DNA of 64,000 nt from UBA11591 sp040220895 (GCA_040220895.1 JAVJVY010000022.1:108080-172079); one strand, 5' to 3'; counted from the first letter of the stretch, positions 24,763 through 34,514 are shown. A program made the numbers and translations. Notes: generated by a model from the letters alone, not told the origin.

Positions 24763-26663
24763 TTCTTTTTAGGTTGATAACCTCGCTGTTTTGCCATTTC
24801 TTCAAGTCTTTTTTGAAACCTGGATTTCTTCTGGCTTTGTGGTTTTGCTTTATTCATTTGTATTTGGGCATGTATCTTATCCTCGTCAATGATCCAGTTT
24901 TTGATGGCCAGCATTTGACCCATGGAAATCACATTAGCAATAAAGTAATAATAACTCAGACCTGATGAGTAAGAATTGAAAAAGAACAACATCATTATAG
25001 GCATGAGGTACATCATGATCTTCATTTGAGTCGCCATCATTTCACTTCCAGCGCCCCCAGTGTCCATCCCCATTTGACCGCTGTTTATCCTGGTATAAAA
25101 GACCATAGAAATTGCCATCAATAGGGTGAACAGGCTCACGTGATCACCATAAAATGGAATATCAAAGGGCAAGGACATTATAGAGTCATAAGAAGACAAG
25201 TCATCTGCCCAAAGAAAAGATTGTTGCCTAAGCTCAATAGATGCCGGGAAAAACCTGAACATGGCAAACAATATGGGCATTTGTATAAGCATAGGAACAC
25301 ATCCTGCCAAAGGATTCACCCCGGCCTTTTTATAGAGCGCCATGGTCGCCTGTTGTTTTTTCATGGCATCATCTTTGTGCTTTTCACCAATTTCTGAGAT
25401 TTCGGGTTTCAGTACTTTCATTTTGGCACTGGACAAATAGGTCTTGTAAGTAATTGGGAAAAGTAAAAGCTTAATGAAAATGGTCATTAGTAAAATAATG
25501 ATGCCGTAATTCAAGTCGAAACCGTCCAGAAAATTAAAAATGGGAATGACAAGCCATTCGTTAACCCAGCCAAAAATTCCCCATCCAAGAGGAATAAGTG
25601 ATTCCAGGCCAATTTCGTAGTCTTCAAGTGTCTGGAAATGATTGGGGCCAAAATAAAGTTGCATGGCAAAAAGTTCGCTCTTTCGGTGTTCTATAGGTAT
25701 TGCGACACTGGCACTCATGGTCTTTACATAATCACTTTCCTCGTCTTTTTGTGTCTCTACGAAAGCACTGAAGTTGTCAAAGGGAACATCTGCAATCAGA
25801 GCCGAGGTAAAATATTGTTGCTTAAAGGCTATCCAATCTATGGAGGCCACTAAGTCTTCCCGTTCTTCGCTTGTTTCACTTATGTACTCCGGGCTTTCAC
25901 CGCTGTACTTGTAATACACTGTTGAAGTTTGACGTTGGCTCTCAATACTTTTTTCTTGAGATGGCGCATTAACTGCCCAATTCAATTGGATCTCGTCACC
26001 CCTGGTATCAATGACCTGATCCATATTTTCGCTCAATACATTGAGCTTGAGCATAAAATCTGAAGGATTGATATTGTATTCCATAGTCAGACTCTTGGCC
26101 CTGTCATTGGTAAATAAGGTGTAACTGACTCTGAAATCATCTTTGCCTGTAACGTTCATGTCACGCTCAGATGTTTCAAAAAATAATTCATCAGAGAATA
26201 TATTCTTGTTGGAATTGGTGAAAAAATTTAGATTGAAGGTGCTTCCTTCCTGGTCGAAAAGTATTAATGGAGTAGAATCATGACGGCGATAATCTTTCAG
26301 GTTGACAGACACAATCCTGCCTCCTTTATTTGAAAATGTCAAAATCATTTTATCCGTTTCAACGGTCAAAAACGATTCTTCACCTTTAGAAGCAACGGAA
26401 AATTCTCCGAAAAGACTGTTTCGCTGTATATCCGCTATAGAATCACCTAATACATTGTTTGTTTCTACCAAGCTATCCGCAGTCACTTCCACCGATTCAG
26501 AAGGTGGTGCTGTTATGACTTCTTCTAACTTGTTTTCAACCATCGCCAATGAATCAACTTGGCGTTGCTCGTCGATCTCTTCTTGAGTCGGAGCAGTGTA
26601 GATACTGTAAGCTATTAAAATGGCGCCTATTAGCACCAGGCCTATAAAGGAATTCCTATCCAT
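24759..26663 (-). CDS. yidC: Membrane protein insertase YidC
   Basis: YidC inserts and folds inner-membrane proteins, alone or with SecYEG. The 634-residue protein has an N-terminal membrane anchor (IGLVLIGAILIAYSIYTAP), a large periplasmic beta-domain (about 85-350) and the conserved Oxa1-like core from about 365, with the hydrophobic groove helices: YGIIILLMTIFIKLLLFPIT, AGCVPMLIQMPILFAMFRFF and the late segment MMYLMPIMMLFFFNSYSSG. The C-terminal tail is very basic (KPQSQKKSRFQKRLEEM), as in other Bacteroidota YidC proteins, and may touch the ribosome. It sits between pyrG and the DUF6438 gene and has its own -7 box. Confidence 0.96.
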   Translation of the reverse strand: MDRNSFIGLVLIGAILIAYSIYTAPTQEEIDEQRQVDSLAMVENKLEEVITAPPSESVEVTADSLVETNNVLGDSIADIQRNSLFGEFSVASKGEESFLTVETDKMILTFSNKGGRIVSVNLKDYRRHDSTPLILFDQEGSTFNLNFFTNSNKNIFSDELFFETSERDMNVTGKDDFRVSYTLFTNDRAKSLTMEYNINPSDFMLKLNVLSENMDQVIDTRGDEIQLNWAVNAPSQEKSIESQRQTSTVYYKYSGESPEYISETSEEREDLVASIDWIAFKQQYFTSALIADVPFDNFSAFVETQKDEESDYVKTMSASVAIPIEHRKSELFAMQLYFGPNHFQTLEDYEIGLESLIPLGWGIFGWVNEWLVIPIFNFLDGFDLNYGIIILLMTIFIKLLLFPITYKTYLSSAKMKVLKPEISEIGEKHKDDAMKKQQATMALYKKAGVNPLAGCVPMLIQMPILFAMFRFFPASIELRQQSFLWADDLSSYDSIMSLPFDIPFYGDHVSLFTLLMAISMVFYTRINSGQMGMDTGGAGSEMMATQMKIMMYLMPIMMLFFFNSYSSGLSYYYFIANVISMGQMLAIKNWIIDEDKIHAQIQMNKAKPQSQKKSRFQKRLEEMAKQRGYQPKKK

Positions 26664-26691
26664 GAATTGGGGGCAATGTTAATCAGGATGG

Positions 26692-26699
26692 CAAAGATA
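26692..26699 (-). promoter_or_regulatory. yidC: -7 box for yidC
   Basis: TATCTTTG on the minus strand, a perfect TAnnTTTG element, lies 28 bases before the yidC start in the 76-base gap behind pyrG. The -33 element is not convincing. It suggests yidC can be transcribed independently of pyrG. Confidence 0.4.
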
Positions 26700-26739
26700 G
26701 ATTTACTCAGGAAATTAGCGTTCCTAAAGGCCATAAAAC

Positions 26740-28362
26740 TTATTCCGAGACTGCGACCCTGGAATGCAGGACAGCTTCAACAAAGGAAACAAAAAGCGGA
26801 TGTGGATTTCTAACAGTGCTCCGGTATTCAGGATGAAATTGGACACCGATATACCAGGGGTGTTCAGGGATTTCCATTACTTCGACAAGATCAGTCTTGG
26901 GATTCTTGCCAGCTGCTATCATTCCTTTGTCTTCAAAGGCTTCCAAATATTTATTGTTGAATTCATAACGGTGTCTATGACGTTCTTGTATGTGATCACT
27001 GCCATAAACCGAATAAGTCCTTGAGGTTTTACTCAAGACACATGGATAAGAGCCGAGTCGCATGGTGCCTCCCATATCCTTGACGCTTTTTTGGTCCTCC
27101 ATTAAGTCAATCACCGGATCGGAAGTGTCTGGATCAACTTCTGTTGAACCGGCAGATTTCAGGTCAAGAACGTTTCGGGCAAATTCTATAACCGCACATT
27201 GCATGCCAAGACAAATACCAAAAAAAGGAACATTATTTTCCCTGGCGTACTTCGAAGTAAGTATTTTGCCCTCAATACCACGTTTACCAAAGCCGGGAGC
27301 AACCAAAATTCCCTGCACGTCTCCCAACATTTCGTTTAAATTTCCTTCTTCCAGTTCTTCGGAATGTATCCACTTCAAATTAACCTTGCATTTATTTGCT
27401 GCACCGGCATGTATGAATGATTCCGCAATGGATTTGTAAGAATCTTTAAGCTCAATGTATTTTCCTACAAGTGCAATAGATACCTCTGATTCCGGTTTTT
27501 TTAATTGTGAAACAAAGTTTTTCCATTGCTCCATATCAAGGTCCTGAACAAAAGGTAACTCAAGTTTTTCCAATACCACCAAATCCAGTTTTTCCTTGGC
27601 CATTAATAGTGGTACTTCGTAGATCGTGTTCACGTCTCGCGATTCAATGACTGCCTCTGGCTTAATGTTGCAGAATAAAGCCACCTTGTTTTTTAGTGCC
27701 GTATTCAGCTTTCGATCCGTCCTGAGTACCAGAATATCAGGCTGCACTCCTAATTCGAGTAAGGCCTTGACACTGTGCTGGGTGGGTTTTGTTTTTAACT
27801 CTCCTGAAGCAGCGAGGTAAGGCACCAGAGTTAAATGAATGCCTAAGCAACTTTTTCCCAATTCCCATTTCATTTGCCTGAAAGCCTCGATAAAAGGAAG
27901 CGATTCTATGTCACCGACTGTACCGCCAATTTCAGTGATGACAACGTCATAATCGCCTGTTTCACCTAATTTTTTGATGCTCTCCTTTATTTCATCAGTA
28001 ATATGAGGTATGATCTGTACTGTCTTACCCAGGTACTCGCCCTCGCGTTCTTTGTTGATCACATTCTGGTAGATGCGGCCAGTGGTGATGTTATTGGCCT
28101 GAGAAGTGGGCGTGTCTAAAAATCGCTCATAGTGCCCTAGGTCCAGATCAGTTTCTGCTCCGTCATCGGTCACAAAGCATTCTCCGTGTTCGTAAGGGTT
28201 TAGGGTTCCAGGATCTACATTGATGTATGGGTCCAGCTTTTGGATCGTGACCCGGTAGCTGTGGGCCTGCAAAAGCTTGGCCAAAGAAGCGGCGATAATG
28301 CCCTTTCCAAGAGAAGATGTTACTCCTCCGGTAACAAAAATATATTTTACTTGCTGATCCAA
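26740..28362 (-). CDS. pyrG: CTP synthase PyrG
   Basis: PyrG converts UTP to CTP using ATP and ammonia from glutamine. The 540-residue protein has the N-terminal synthase domain (YIFVTGGVTSSLGKGIIAASL P-loop, LDPYINVDPGTLNPYEHGE, EIGGTVGDIES) and the C-terminal glutamine amidotransferase domain with the nucleophile Cys in GICLGMQ and the His/Glu of the triad in QFHPEY. Length fits the family. The start is TTG at 28362: an in-frame TAA lies only two codons upstream and no ATG precedes the conserved P-loop. The non-ATG start may limit translation. Confidence 0.96.
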   Translation of the reverse strand: MDQQVKYIFVTGGVTSSLGKGIIAASLAKLLQAHSYRVTIQKLDPYINVDPGTLNPYEHGECFVTDDGAETDLDLGHYERFLDTPTSQANNITTGRIYQNVINKEREGEYLGKTVQIIPHITDEIKESIKKLGETGDYDVVITEIGGTVGDIESLPFIEAFRQMKWELGKSCLGIHLTLVPYLAASGELKTKPTQHSVKALLELGVQPDILVLRTDRKLNTALKNKVALFCNIKPEAVIESRDVNTIYEVPLLMAKEKLDLVVLEKLELPFVQDLDMEQWKNFVSQLKKPESEVSIALVGKYIELKDSYKSIAESFIHAGAANKCKVNLKWIHSEELEEGNLNEMLGDVQGILVAPGFGKRGIEGKILTSKYARENNVPFFGICLGMQCAVIEFARNVLDLKSAGSTEVDPDTSDPVIDLMEDQKSVKDMGGTMRLGSYPCVLSKTSRTYSVYGSDHIQERHRHRYEFNNKYLEAFEDKGMIAAGKNPKTDLVEVMEIPEHPWYIGVQFHPEYRSTVRNPHPLFVSFVEAVLHSRVAVSE

Positions 28363-28447
28363 AAAGCCTTAAGTTTCAGTTGCCTCCCATCAGCTTTCAA
28401 AGCTAAAAATATAAACGCGAAAGGAAGAATATTGTTGAAAAATAGCA

Positions 28448-30802
28448 TCAAAAAGAGAGCGACATGCCCAGACTCGGCATAATGGGAAGCTGATTAACTC
28501 TTTTCTGACTAACGCGATCAAGATAGAAGATGTTTTCTCTGTTAAAGATGTTTGTGCAACTTGCATTAGCCTCTAAGATTGAATTTTCACTTAAGACAAA
28601 TCGCCGTTTCAGGGTTATGTCAAAACGGCTATACCATGGAAGACGTTTACTATTCAGGTCACCATAATCGATACTTACATCATCGGGATTATAGGTCGTA
28701 TAGTCTTCACCAATGTCAGTAAAATCCAAATCACCGTAATAGCCATTGGTAGGTGTAAACGGAAATCCACTACCCAGGTTCCAGCGAACCCCTGCTTCCC
28801 AATTCAGGTCTTTTCCAAATGTATAGGATCCCAGAACATTGATGTTGTGCCTTCTGTCAAAGGTGGCCCAGTATTCTTGATTCCCATCCCATCGCTTTAC
28901 AAAGCCGATAGAGTATATGCCGTAAACAGAAAGTTCCTTGTGCCGGTACTTCAACAAAAAGTCGACGCCATAGGCATCTCCGGTTTCGACAATGAAATCA
29001 TTAGAAGAAATGTCCCCGGCATTGTCACTTTGACCCTCATCAAACAATTTGTTTCTGTTAATGTTGGTCAATTGATTAAACCATTTGTAGTAACCTTCCA
29101 CATTCAACATTAAATTATTATTGATGTCGTATTCAAATCCAATAAGCGCATGGGTGGCCTTCTGCAATTTCGAGGTAACATCCGTAACGCTGCCGTCCTG
29201 ATTCACAAATTCTTTTTGAAGATTTTCGGGGCCGGTTAGAAAACTGTAAAATAAATTCACTACATCTCTGTCAGATGTACCACTGATCAAGTTCTGACTG
29301 TATCGGCCAGCAGCAGCTTTAAGCCTTAAATCGTTACTGACATTATATTTCATTCCAACTCTTGGTTCAGGGGAAAATTCACTGAGCGAAGAGTAATATT
29401 GAAGGCGAAGGCTTGGCTCTATGATGAATTTTCCTGAATTTATTCGATAGGTAAAATAACCCGATAATTCAGTCGTGTTTTGATTTTGCTCAATCTTTCG
29501 GCCGATGTCGTTAATGAAATCAAATTCAGTTCCCATTCCCACAATCTGAAATCCATATTTAACCTGGTCATCGGCTACATAATTTGTGAAATTCATGCCG
29601 GCATTGAAGGCATTGATCGAACTTCTTCGGTTTACATCTGGTCTGCTTGACTCCGAGGCCTCATCATCAGTGGCGATTGCATATTGAGAATAGGCAATGA
29701 CAATGTCTATCAATACATTAGATTGGGATGGGATGATAATTGGATTCATTCCGAAGCCCCATGAATCCCACTTAATACTTGAAATATCAGTGAAATTGGC
29801 CCGATCCTGGTAGTTAAAACCAAACAGGTTTAGTTTGGTGCCGTTTCCCGAATAGATGGTGTATTTACCATACAGATCGAGGAAAGAGTAGGGTAATTCC
29901 TGATCTACATAGGTATAAAGCGATTTTGAGGTTTCGTTAAGGTATAGGGTTTTTGCAGAAAAAAGCAAGCTGCTTCCTCCATCACCGAGTTCTTTGGGCG
30001 AGGAAACCGGAACATCGAGAATAGCCTTGGCACCAAAAGTGCTCATTCCCACTTCTCCGGAAACTCTGTTTTTATTACCATCGCGTGTTCTTATGTCGAT
30101 CACCGAAGATATGCGCCCACCATAATTGGCATTAAACCCTCCGGTATAAACATCTGCCGTCTTTATGATGTCAGTTTCGAAAACCGAAAACAGACCAATG
30201 GTATGGAACGGGTTGTAAATGATCATCCCGTCCAACAAGACCAGGTTCTGAATGGGAGAGCCTCCCCTGATAAAAAGTTGACCTCCCTGGTCGCCTGTGA
30301 AAACCACACCGGGCTGCACCTGCAGCGCCTGAGCAAGATCCGCCTCACCTCCAACTGCCGGAATTTTATCGATGTCCTTAGGCGTCAATTTCACAACTGA
30401 CATCCTGACTTCTGTCATGGATTCCTGCTTCTCTGCCGAAATATTAATGGTTTCAAGTTTGACATTGGCAGTCTCCAGATAGATATTTCTCGATATGATA
30501 TCGCCTGCTTTCAACGTGATACTCTCTGTGAATTTTTCGTAACCCACATTGCTAACAACGAGCTGATATGTGCCCGGAGGCACCTTGGTCAGGGCGTAAT
30601 ATCCGTTATTGTCGGTGGGCATACCAAATTTTGTCCCTTCAAGTGCCACGTTGGTGAAAATGACGGGTTCTTGACTTTCTTTTTCAAAAATAATGCCTTT
30701 AACTGTGGCGTATTGTGCATTGACTATCTGCCCGAAGGCACCGAATAGCAAAAGAACAAGCCAAAGCTTGACGTTGGATTTTATGAAAAGAGATGGCGTC
30801 AT
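28448..30802 (-). CDS. TonB-dependent outer-membrane receptor
   Basis: A 784-residue outer-membrane transporter. After a signal peptide ending VNAQ, residues 20-105 form a carboxypeptidase-regulatory-like Ig domain (GIIFEKESQEPVIFTNVAL, GYYALTKVPPGTYQLVVS). The plug follows with MSVVKLTPKDIDKIPAVGGE and IRGGSPIQNLVLLDGMIIYNP, then the beta-barrel rich in aromatic strands, ending in a Phe (LGMSLSF) as expected for BAM recognition. I prefer the ATG ending at 30802 over the one at 30856, since it begins a normal signal peptide. No SusD-like partner is present, so the ligand (siderophore, vitamin, peptide or glycan) is not inferable. Confidence 0.92.
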   Translation of the reverse strand: MTPSLFIKSNVKLWLVLLLFGAFGQIVNAQYATVKGIIFEKESQEPVIFTNVALEGTKFGMPTDNNGYYALTKVPPGTYQLVVSNVGYEKFTESITLKAGDIISRNIYLETANVKLETINISAEKQESMTEVRMSVVKLTPKDIDKIPAVGGEADLAQALQVQPGVVFTGDQGGQLFIRGGSPIQNLVLLDGMIIYNPFHTIGLFSVFETDIIKTADVYTGGFNANYGGRISSVIDIRTRDGNKNRVSGEVGMSTFGAKAILDVPVSSPKELGDGGSSLLFSAKTLYLNETSKSLYTYVDQELPYSFLDLYGKYTIYSGNGTKLNLFGFNYQDRANFTDISSIKWDSWGFGMNPIIIPSQSNVLIDIVIAYSQYAIATDDEASESSRPDVNRRSSINAFNAGMNFTNYVADDQVKYGFQIVGMGTEFDFINDIGRKIEQNQNTTELSGYFTYRINSGKFIIEPSLRLQYYSSLSEFSPEPRVGMKYNVSNDLRLKAAAGRYSQNLISGTSDRDVVNLFYSFLTGPENLQKEFVNQDGSVTDVTSKLQKATHALIGFEYDINNNLMLNVEGYYKWFNQLTNINRNKLFDEGQSDNAGDISSNDFIVETGDAYGVDFLLKYRHKELSVYGIYSIGFVKRWDGNQEYWATFDRRHNINVLGSYTFGKDLNWEAGVRWNLGSGFPFTPTNGYYGDLDFTDIGEDYTTYNPDDVSIDYGDLNSKRLPWYSRFDITLKRRFVLSENSILEANASCTNIFNRENIFYLDRVSQKRVNQLPIMPSLGMSLSF

Positions 30803-30921
30803 TATGAGGCTGGCTAAAGTATCAAGAAAGAACGGAATATAACAACCGTTCAACATAAATACCCGCCGTCAATAAACTTCTATCAGTAATAAATTCGAAT
30901 AAGGTCCCAAAACCGCACCTG

Positions 30922-33183
30922 CTACTGCAGTTGCTTAATCAGATTCAAAGCCGAGCCCGCTTTGAACCAATCAATTTGGGATTGGTTATAGGTATGATTC
31001 AAAGCAATGACATCTTTGGTACCATCTGCATGGACCACTTCCATGTTCAGTTTGCCATTAGGACTGAATTGATCCAGATCCAGCATGTTCATTGTATCGT
31101 CTTCCTTGATAAGACCATAATCTGACTCATTTGCAAATGTGACGGCAAGCATGCCCTGTTTTTTCAAATTCGTTTCATGAATACGGGCAAAAGACTTTGT
31201 GAGAACTATCCTAACACCTAAATGCCTTGGTTCCATGGCGGCGTGTTCTCGTGAAGATCCCTCACCATAATTATGGTCACCCACAACTATGCTGGGAATG
31301 CCAGCTGCCTTGTATGCCCTTGCAACCTTAGGAACACCTTCGTAGTGTCCTGTCAATTGATTTTTAACTGAATCAGTTTCTTTATTAAAAGCATTCACTG
31401 CACCGATCAGGCAATTGTTCGAAATGTTGTCTAAATGTCCCCTGTATCGCAGCCATGGTCCAGCCATTGAAATATGATCCGTGGTGCATTTTCCAAATGC
31501 CTTGATCAGGAGTTTCATGCCTATTATGTTCATACCATCCCAGGCCTTAAAAGGCTCCAACAGCTGCAAGCGGTCAGATTCAGGTGCGACTACAACATTT
31601 ATAGAACTTCCGTCTATAGCGGGTGCTTGAAAACCAGGATCTTTAACATCAAATCCTTTTGCAGGCATTTCAAATCCAGTCGGCTCTTTTAATTTAACCC
31701 ACTCGCCGTCCTTATTCTTCAATTTATCCTTCATTGGATTGAACAAGAGACTTCCTGAAATTGCCATTGCAGTTACGATCTCTGGTGAAGCTACAAAACT
31801 GTGGGTATTTGGGTTACCATCATTTCGCTTTGCAAAATTACGGTTGAAAGAAGTTATGATTGAGTTTTTCTCTTTTTTATCTGCACCATGCCTTGCCCAT
31901 TGACCAATGCAAGGACCGCAGGCATTGGCCAGGACGACTCCTCCAATAGATTCAAATGTGTCGAGGTAACCATCGCGTTCAACGGTATATCGAACCTGCT
32001 CTGAGCCAGGAGTGATGGTGAATTCAGACTTCACCTCGAGCCCCATATTTAAGGCCTGTTCAGCAAGACTGGCTGCCCTGGAAATATCCTCGTAAGATGA
32101 ATTGGTGCACGAGCCAATCAGGCCTACTTCAAGTTTTTCTGGCCAGCCATTCTTTTTTACCGCCTCGGCAAATTCAGATATTGGTGTTGCCAAGTCTGGC
32201 GTAAATGGACCATTTACGTGAGGTTCTAAGGTCGAAAGATTTATTTCTATCACCTGATCAAAATACTTTTCAGGATTGTCATAGACTTCCTGATCACCTT
32301 GCAGATAAGGGCGTATCAAATCGGCCAAGTCGGCAACTTCGGTTCGACCAGTGCCTCTAAGATATTCCGCCATTTTGTCGTCATAGCCAAAAATTGACGT
32401 GGTAGCCCCGATCTCTGCACCCATGTTGCAAACCGTACCTTTACCAGTGCAAGACATGCTATCCGCCCCATCACCAAAATATTCAACAATGGCTCCCGTC
32501 CCTCCTTTAACCGTTAGAATTCCTGCAACCTTAAGAATGACATCCTTAGCTGAGGTCCATCCACTCAGTCGACCAGTGAGTTTTACTCCGATCAGCTTTG
32601 GAAACTTCAACTCCCATGGCATTCCCGCCATGACATCAACAGCATCTGCCCCTCCAACACCTATCGCTACCATGCCCAACCCACCGGCATTCACAGTATG
32701 AGAATCGGTACCGATCATCATTCCTCCGGGAAAAGCATAATTTTCTAAAACAACCTGATGAATAATGCCGGCTCCAGGTTTCCAGAATCCAACACCGTAT
32801 TTATTGGAAACAGAGGCTAGAAAATCATAAACCTCCTTATTGGTCACTTTAGCATCTTTGAGGTCTGTACTGGCATCAATCTTCGCTTGAATCAGGTGAT
32901 CTGCATGAATGGTTGAAGGAACTGCCGCCTGCGGTTTTCCCGCCTGCATGAATTGAAGCATGGCCATCTGAGCAGTCGCATCTTGCATGGCGACCCGATC
33001 AGGTGCAAAATCCACGTAGGATGTTCCGCGCTCAAATGCCACAGAGGCATTTCCCTCAGACAAATGAGCATACAGTATTTTTTCGGTCAGCGACAATGGT
33101 CGCCCAACAACCTTGCGCGCTTGCTCAATTCTGGCGGGTAACGAATCGTACACCTTTTTAATCATTTCTATATCAAAAACCAT
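30922..33183 (-). CDS. acn: Aconitate hydratase, mitochondrial-type
   Basis: Aconitase isomerises citrate to isocitrate through a [4Fe-4S] cluster. The 753-residue protein carries the cluster ligands in GSCTNSSYEDI and NACGPCIGQW, the N-terminal substrate region (HADHLIQA, GTDSHTVNAGGLGMVAIGVGG), and the C-terminal swivel domain with GDHNYGEGSSREHAAMEPRHLG. Length and sequence features fit the mitochondrial aconitase subgroup rather than bacterial AcnB. It has one of the best promoters in the window. Isocitrate dehydrogenase, the next enzyme in the TCA cycle, is also in this window but on the opposite strand, 6.4 kb away. Confidence 0.95.
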   Translation of the reverse strand: MVFDIEMIKKVYDSLPARIEQARKVVGRPLSLTEKILYAHLSEGNASVAFERGTSYVDFAPDRVAMQDATAQMAMLQFMQAGKPQAAVPSTIHADHLIQAKIDASTDLKDAKVTNKEVYDFLASVSNKYGVGFWKPGAGIIHQVVLENYAFPGGMMIGTDSHTVNAGGLGMVAIGVGGADAVDVMAGMPWELKFPKLIGVKLTGRLSGWTSAKDVILKVAGILTVKGGTGAIVEYFGDGADSMSCTGKGTVCNMGAEIGATTSIFGYDDKMAEYLRGTGRTEVADLADLIRPYLQGDQEVYDNPEKYFDQVIEINLSTLEPHVNGPFTPDLATPISEFAEAVKKNGWPEKLEVGLIGSCTNSSYEDISRAASLAEQALNMGLEVKSEFTITPGSEQVRYTVERDGYLDTFESIGGVVLANACGPCIGQWARHGADKKEKNSIITSFNRNFAKRNDGNPNTHSFVASPEIVTAMAISGSLLFNPMKDKLKNKDGEWVKLKEPTGFEMPAKGFDVKDPGFQAPAIDGSSINVVVAPESDRLQLLEPFKAWDGMNIIGMKLLIKAFGKCTTDHISMAGPWLRYRGHLDNISNNCLIGAVNAFNKETDSVKNQLTGHYEGVPKVARAYKAAGIPSIVVGDHNYGEGSSREHAAMEPRHLGVRIVLTKSFARIHETNLKKQGMLAVTFANESDYGLIKEDDTMNMLDLDQFSPNGKLNMEVVHADGTKDVIALNHTYNQSQIDWFKAGSALNLIKQLQ

Positions 33184-33277
33184 TCTTTGATTTAATTAGA
33201 GGTTAACATTTTGCGCTCTTGGATAAATAATCTTTCTGGCTAAAATTCACCTAAGATATCCGGAGTGCATCGAGTGA

Positions 33278-33308
33278 CAAAATTAGTCATTCCGAGCATC
33301 TTTATCAA
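33278..33308 (-). promoter_or_regulatory. Aconitase promoter
   Basis: On the minus strand TTG (33306-33308), a 20-base spacer and TAATTTTG (33278-33285) match the Bacteroidota sigma factor consensus in full. The predicted leader is roughly 85-90 bases to the aconitase ATG. It begins 14 bases from the rplI terminator, so the two units are cleanly separated. Confidence 0.65.
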
Positions 33309-33321
33309 GCTGTAAAATGGC

Positions 33322-33349
33322 AAAAAAAAAGGTGGCTAAAAAGCCACCT
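33322..33349 (-). terminator. Intrinsic terminator of the rpsF-rpsR-rplI operon
   Basis: On the minus strand a perfect 7-bp stem GGTGGCT/AGCCACC (33331-33337 with 33342-33348) and a 4-base loop are followed by nine U residues (A run at 33322-33330). It lies about 20 bases beyond the rplI stop codon. Confidence 0.88.
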
Positions 33350-33368
33350 CTGATACTCTATAAAAGGA

Positions 33369-33821
33369 TTAGGATTCTTCAGCCTGAACCTCAAATTTGA
33401 TAGTAGCTTCGACCTTTCTGTATAGTTTTATAACGGCTTCGTAGCTCCCGAGTTCCTTAATATTCTCTTCTTTCAAATGAATATTTTTCCTGTCGATATC
33501 AAAACCTTCATCTTTCAGAGCCTTGGCCAACTGTATGTTGTTGACACTACCAAAGATCTTACCTTTCTCACCGGCCTTGGTCATAACCTTGATCGATGTT
33601 TTGATAAGTTTCTCAGCCATTGATTCTGCCTCGGCCACCATTTTTTCTTCTTTGTGCGCTCGCTGTTTCTTGGTCTCTTCAAGCATCTTTTTAGAGCTCG
33701 ATGTCGCTATAACAGCAATTCCTTTAGGAATAAGAAAATTCCGGCCATAGCCGTTCTTCACATTGACGATCTCGTCTTTATAGCCGAGTTTCTCGACGTC
33801 TTCTTTAAGTATGATTTCCAT
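33369..33821 (-). CDS. rplI: 50S ribosomal protein L9
   Basis: L9 is an elongated protein binding 23S rRNA at the base of the L1 stalk. The 150-residue sequence starts with the N-terminal RNA-binding domain (MEIILKEDVEKLGYKDEIVNVKNGYGRNFLIPKG, read here in two parts: strand-turn-strand then NGYGRNFLIP), a long central helix rich in Lys/Glu, and the C-terminal domain (GKIFGSVNNIQLAKAL). Length matches bacterial L9 (about 148-150). It is the last gene of the operon, 6 bases behind rpsR, followed by a strong terminator. Confidence 0.97.
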   Translation of the reverse strand: MEIILKEDVEKLGYKDEIVNVKNGYGRNFLIPKGIAVIATSSSKKMLEETKKQRAHKEEKMVAEAESMAEKLIKTSIKVMTKAGEKGKIFGSVNNIQLAKALKDEGFDIDRKNIHLKEENIKELGSYEAVIKLYRKVEATIKFEVQAEES

Positions 33822-33827
33822 GGCTAT

Positions 33828-34097
33828 CTATTTTAAAAGGTCAGCAACATAAGGCATTAATGCAAGATGTCTGGCCCTCTTAATGGCCTGAGCAACTTTG
33901 CGCTGATACTTAAGCGATGTCCCTGTTATTCTTCTGGGAAGGATCTTTCCTTGTTCATTTACAAATTGAAGTAGGTAATCGGGATCCTTGTAATCAATGT
34001 ATTTGATTCGATTCTTTCTGAACCGACAATACTTATTTTTTACGATTTCAATTGACGGTGGGGTTAAATACCGTATTTCTGATGAATTCTCTGCCAT
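33828..34097 (-). CDS. rpsR: 30S ribosomal protein S18
   Basis: S18 binds next to S6 on the 30S platform. The 89-residue protein has the conserved core KYCRFRKNRIKYIDYKDPD, then GKILPRRITGTSLKYQRKV and AIKRARHLALMPY, all family hallmarks. It has a single Cys in the first block, so this is the form without the four-Cys zinc site. It lies between rpsF (12-base gap) and rplI (6-base gap). Confidence 0.97.
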   Translation of the reverse strand: MAENSSEIRYLTPPSIEIVKNKYCRFRKNRIKYIDYKDPDYLLQFVNEQGKILPRRITGTSLKYQRKVAQAIKRARHLALMPYVADLLK

Positions 34098-34109
34098 TTC
34101 TTTTCTGTA

Positions 34110-34454
34110 TTAAGCTTTAGATCCTTTTAGACGTATTTTTCTTTTCTCAGCATATTCGACTGCATCCTTATTCAGGGCAACAGTTAGAAATCGCATGACC
34201 TTTTCATCCCTTCTGAAAGCGATGTCAAGGTTAGCAACAGCATCGCCTTCTGCTTCGAATTCCAACAGATTATAAAAACCGGTCGATTTTTTTTGGATTG
34301 GATAAGCGAGTTTCTTCAGTCCCCAGTTTTCTTCGTGGTGAACCTTTGCTCCGGCCTCTGAGAGCACTTTTTTAAATTTCACGACTGCTTCCTTTGCCTG
34401 GGCCTCAGACAAAACGGGAGTTAAAATGAAAACAGTCTCATACCTATTTTTCAT
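34110..34454 (-). CDS. rpsF: 30S ribosomal protein S6
   Basis: S6 pairs with S18 on the 30S subunit. The 114-residue protein starts with NRYETVFILTPVLSEAQ and contains ENWGLKKLAYPIQKKSTGFYNL and DEKVMRFLTVAL, the beta-strand and helix blocks of the S6 fold. It leads the rpsF-rpsR-rplI operon and has a strong promoter with a leader of roughly 25-30 bases. In many bacteria the S6:S18 complex represses this operon through the leader; this leader seems too short for the full known motif. Confidence 0.97.
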   Translation of the reverse strand: MKNRYETVFILTPVLSEAQAKEAVVKFKKVLSEAGAKVHHEENWGLKKLAYPIQKKSTGFYNLLEFEAEGDAVANLDIAFRRDEKVMRFLTVALNKDAVEYAEKRKIRLKGSKA

Positions 34455-34483
34455 GGTGTTAATCTATTTTAATAAATGGGCGG

Positions 34484-34514
34484 CAAAAATAGCAATAATA
34501 CCTAAACGAAACAA
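34484..34514 (-). promoter_or_regulatory. Promoter of the rpsF operon
   Basis: On the minus strand TTG (34512-34514), exactly 20 bases, then TATTTTTG (34484-34491): a full match to the Bacteroidota housekeeping promoter. It lies 29 bases before the rpsF start codon. Confidence 0.7.

Noticed and set aside
28448..30802. SusC/SusD polysaccharide utilisation locus.
   Set aside because: No SusD-like lipoprotein or glycoside hydrolase flanks the TonB receptor.
34455..34483. S6:S18-binding autoregulatory leader in front of rpsF.
   Set aside because: The predicted leader is only about 25-30 bases and I could not draw the known bulged hairpin with conserved CCG in it.
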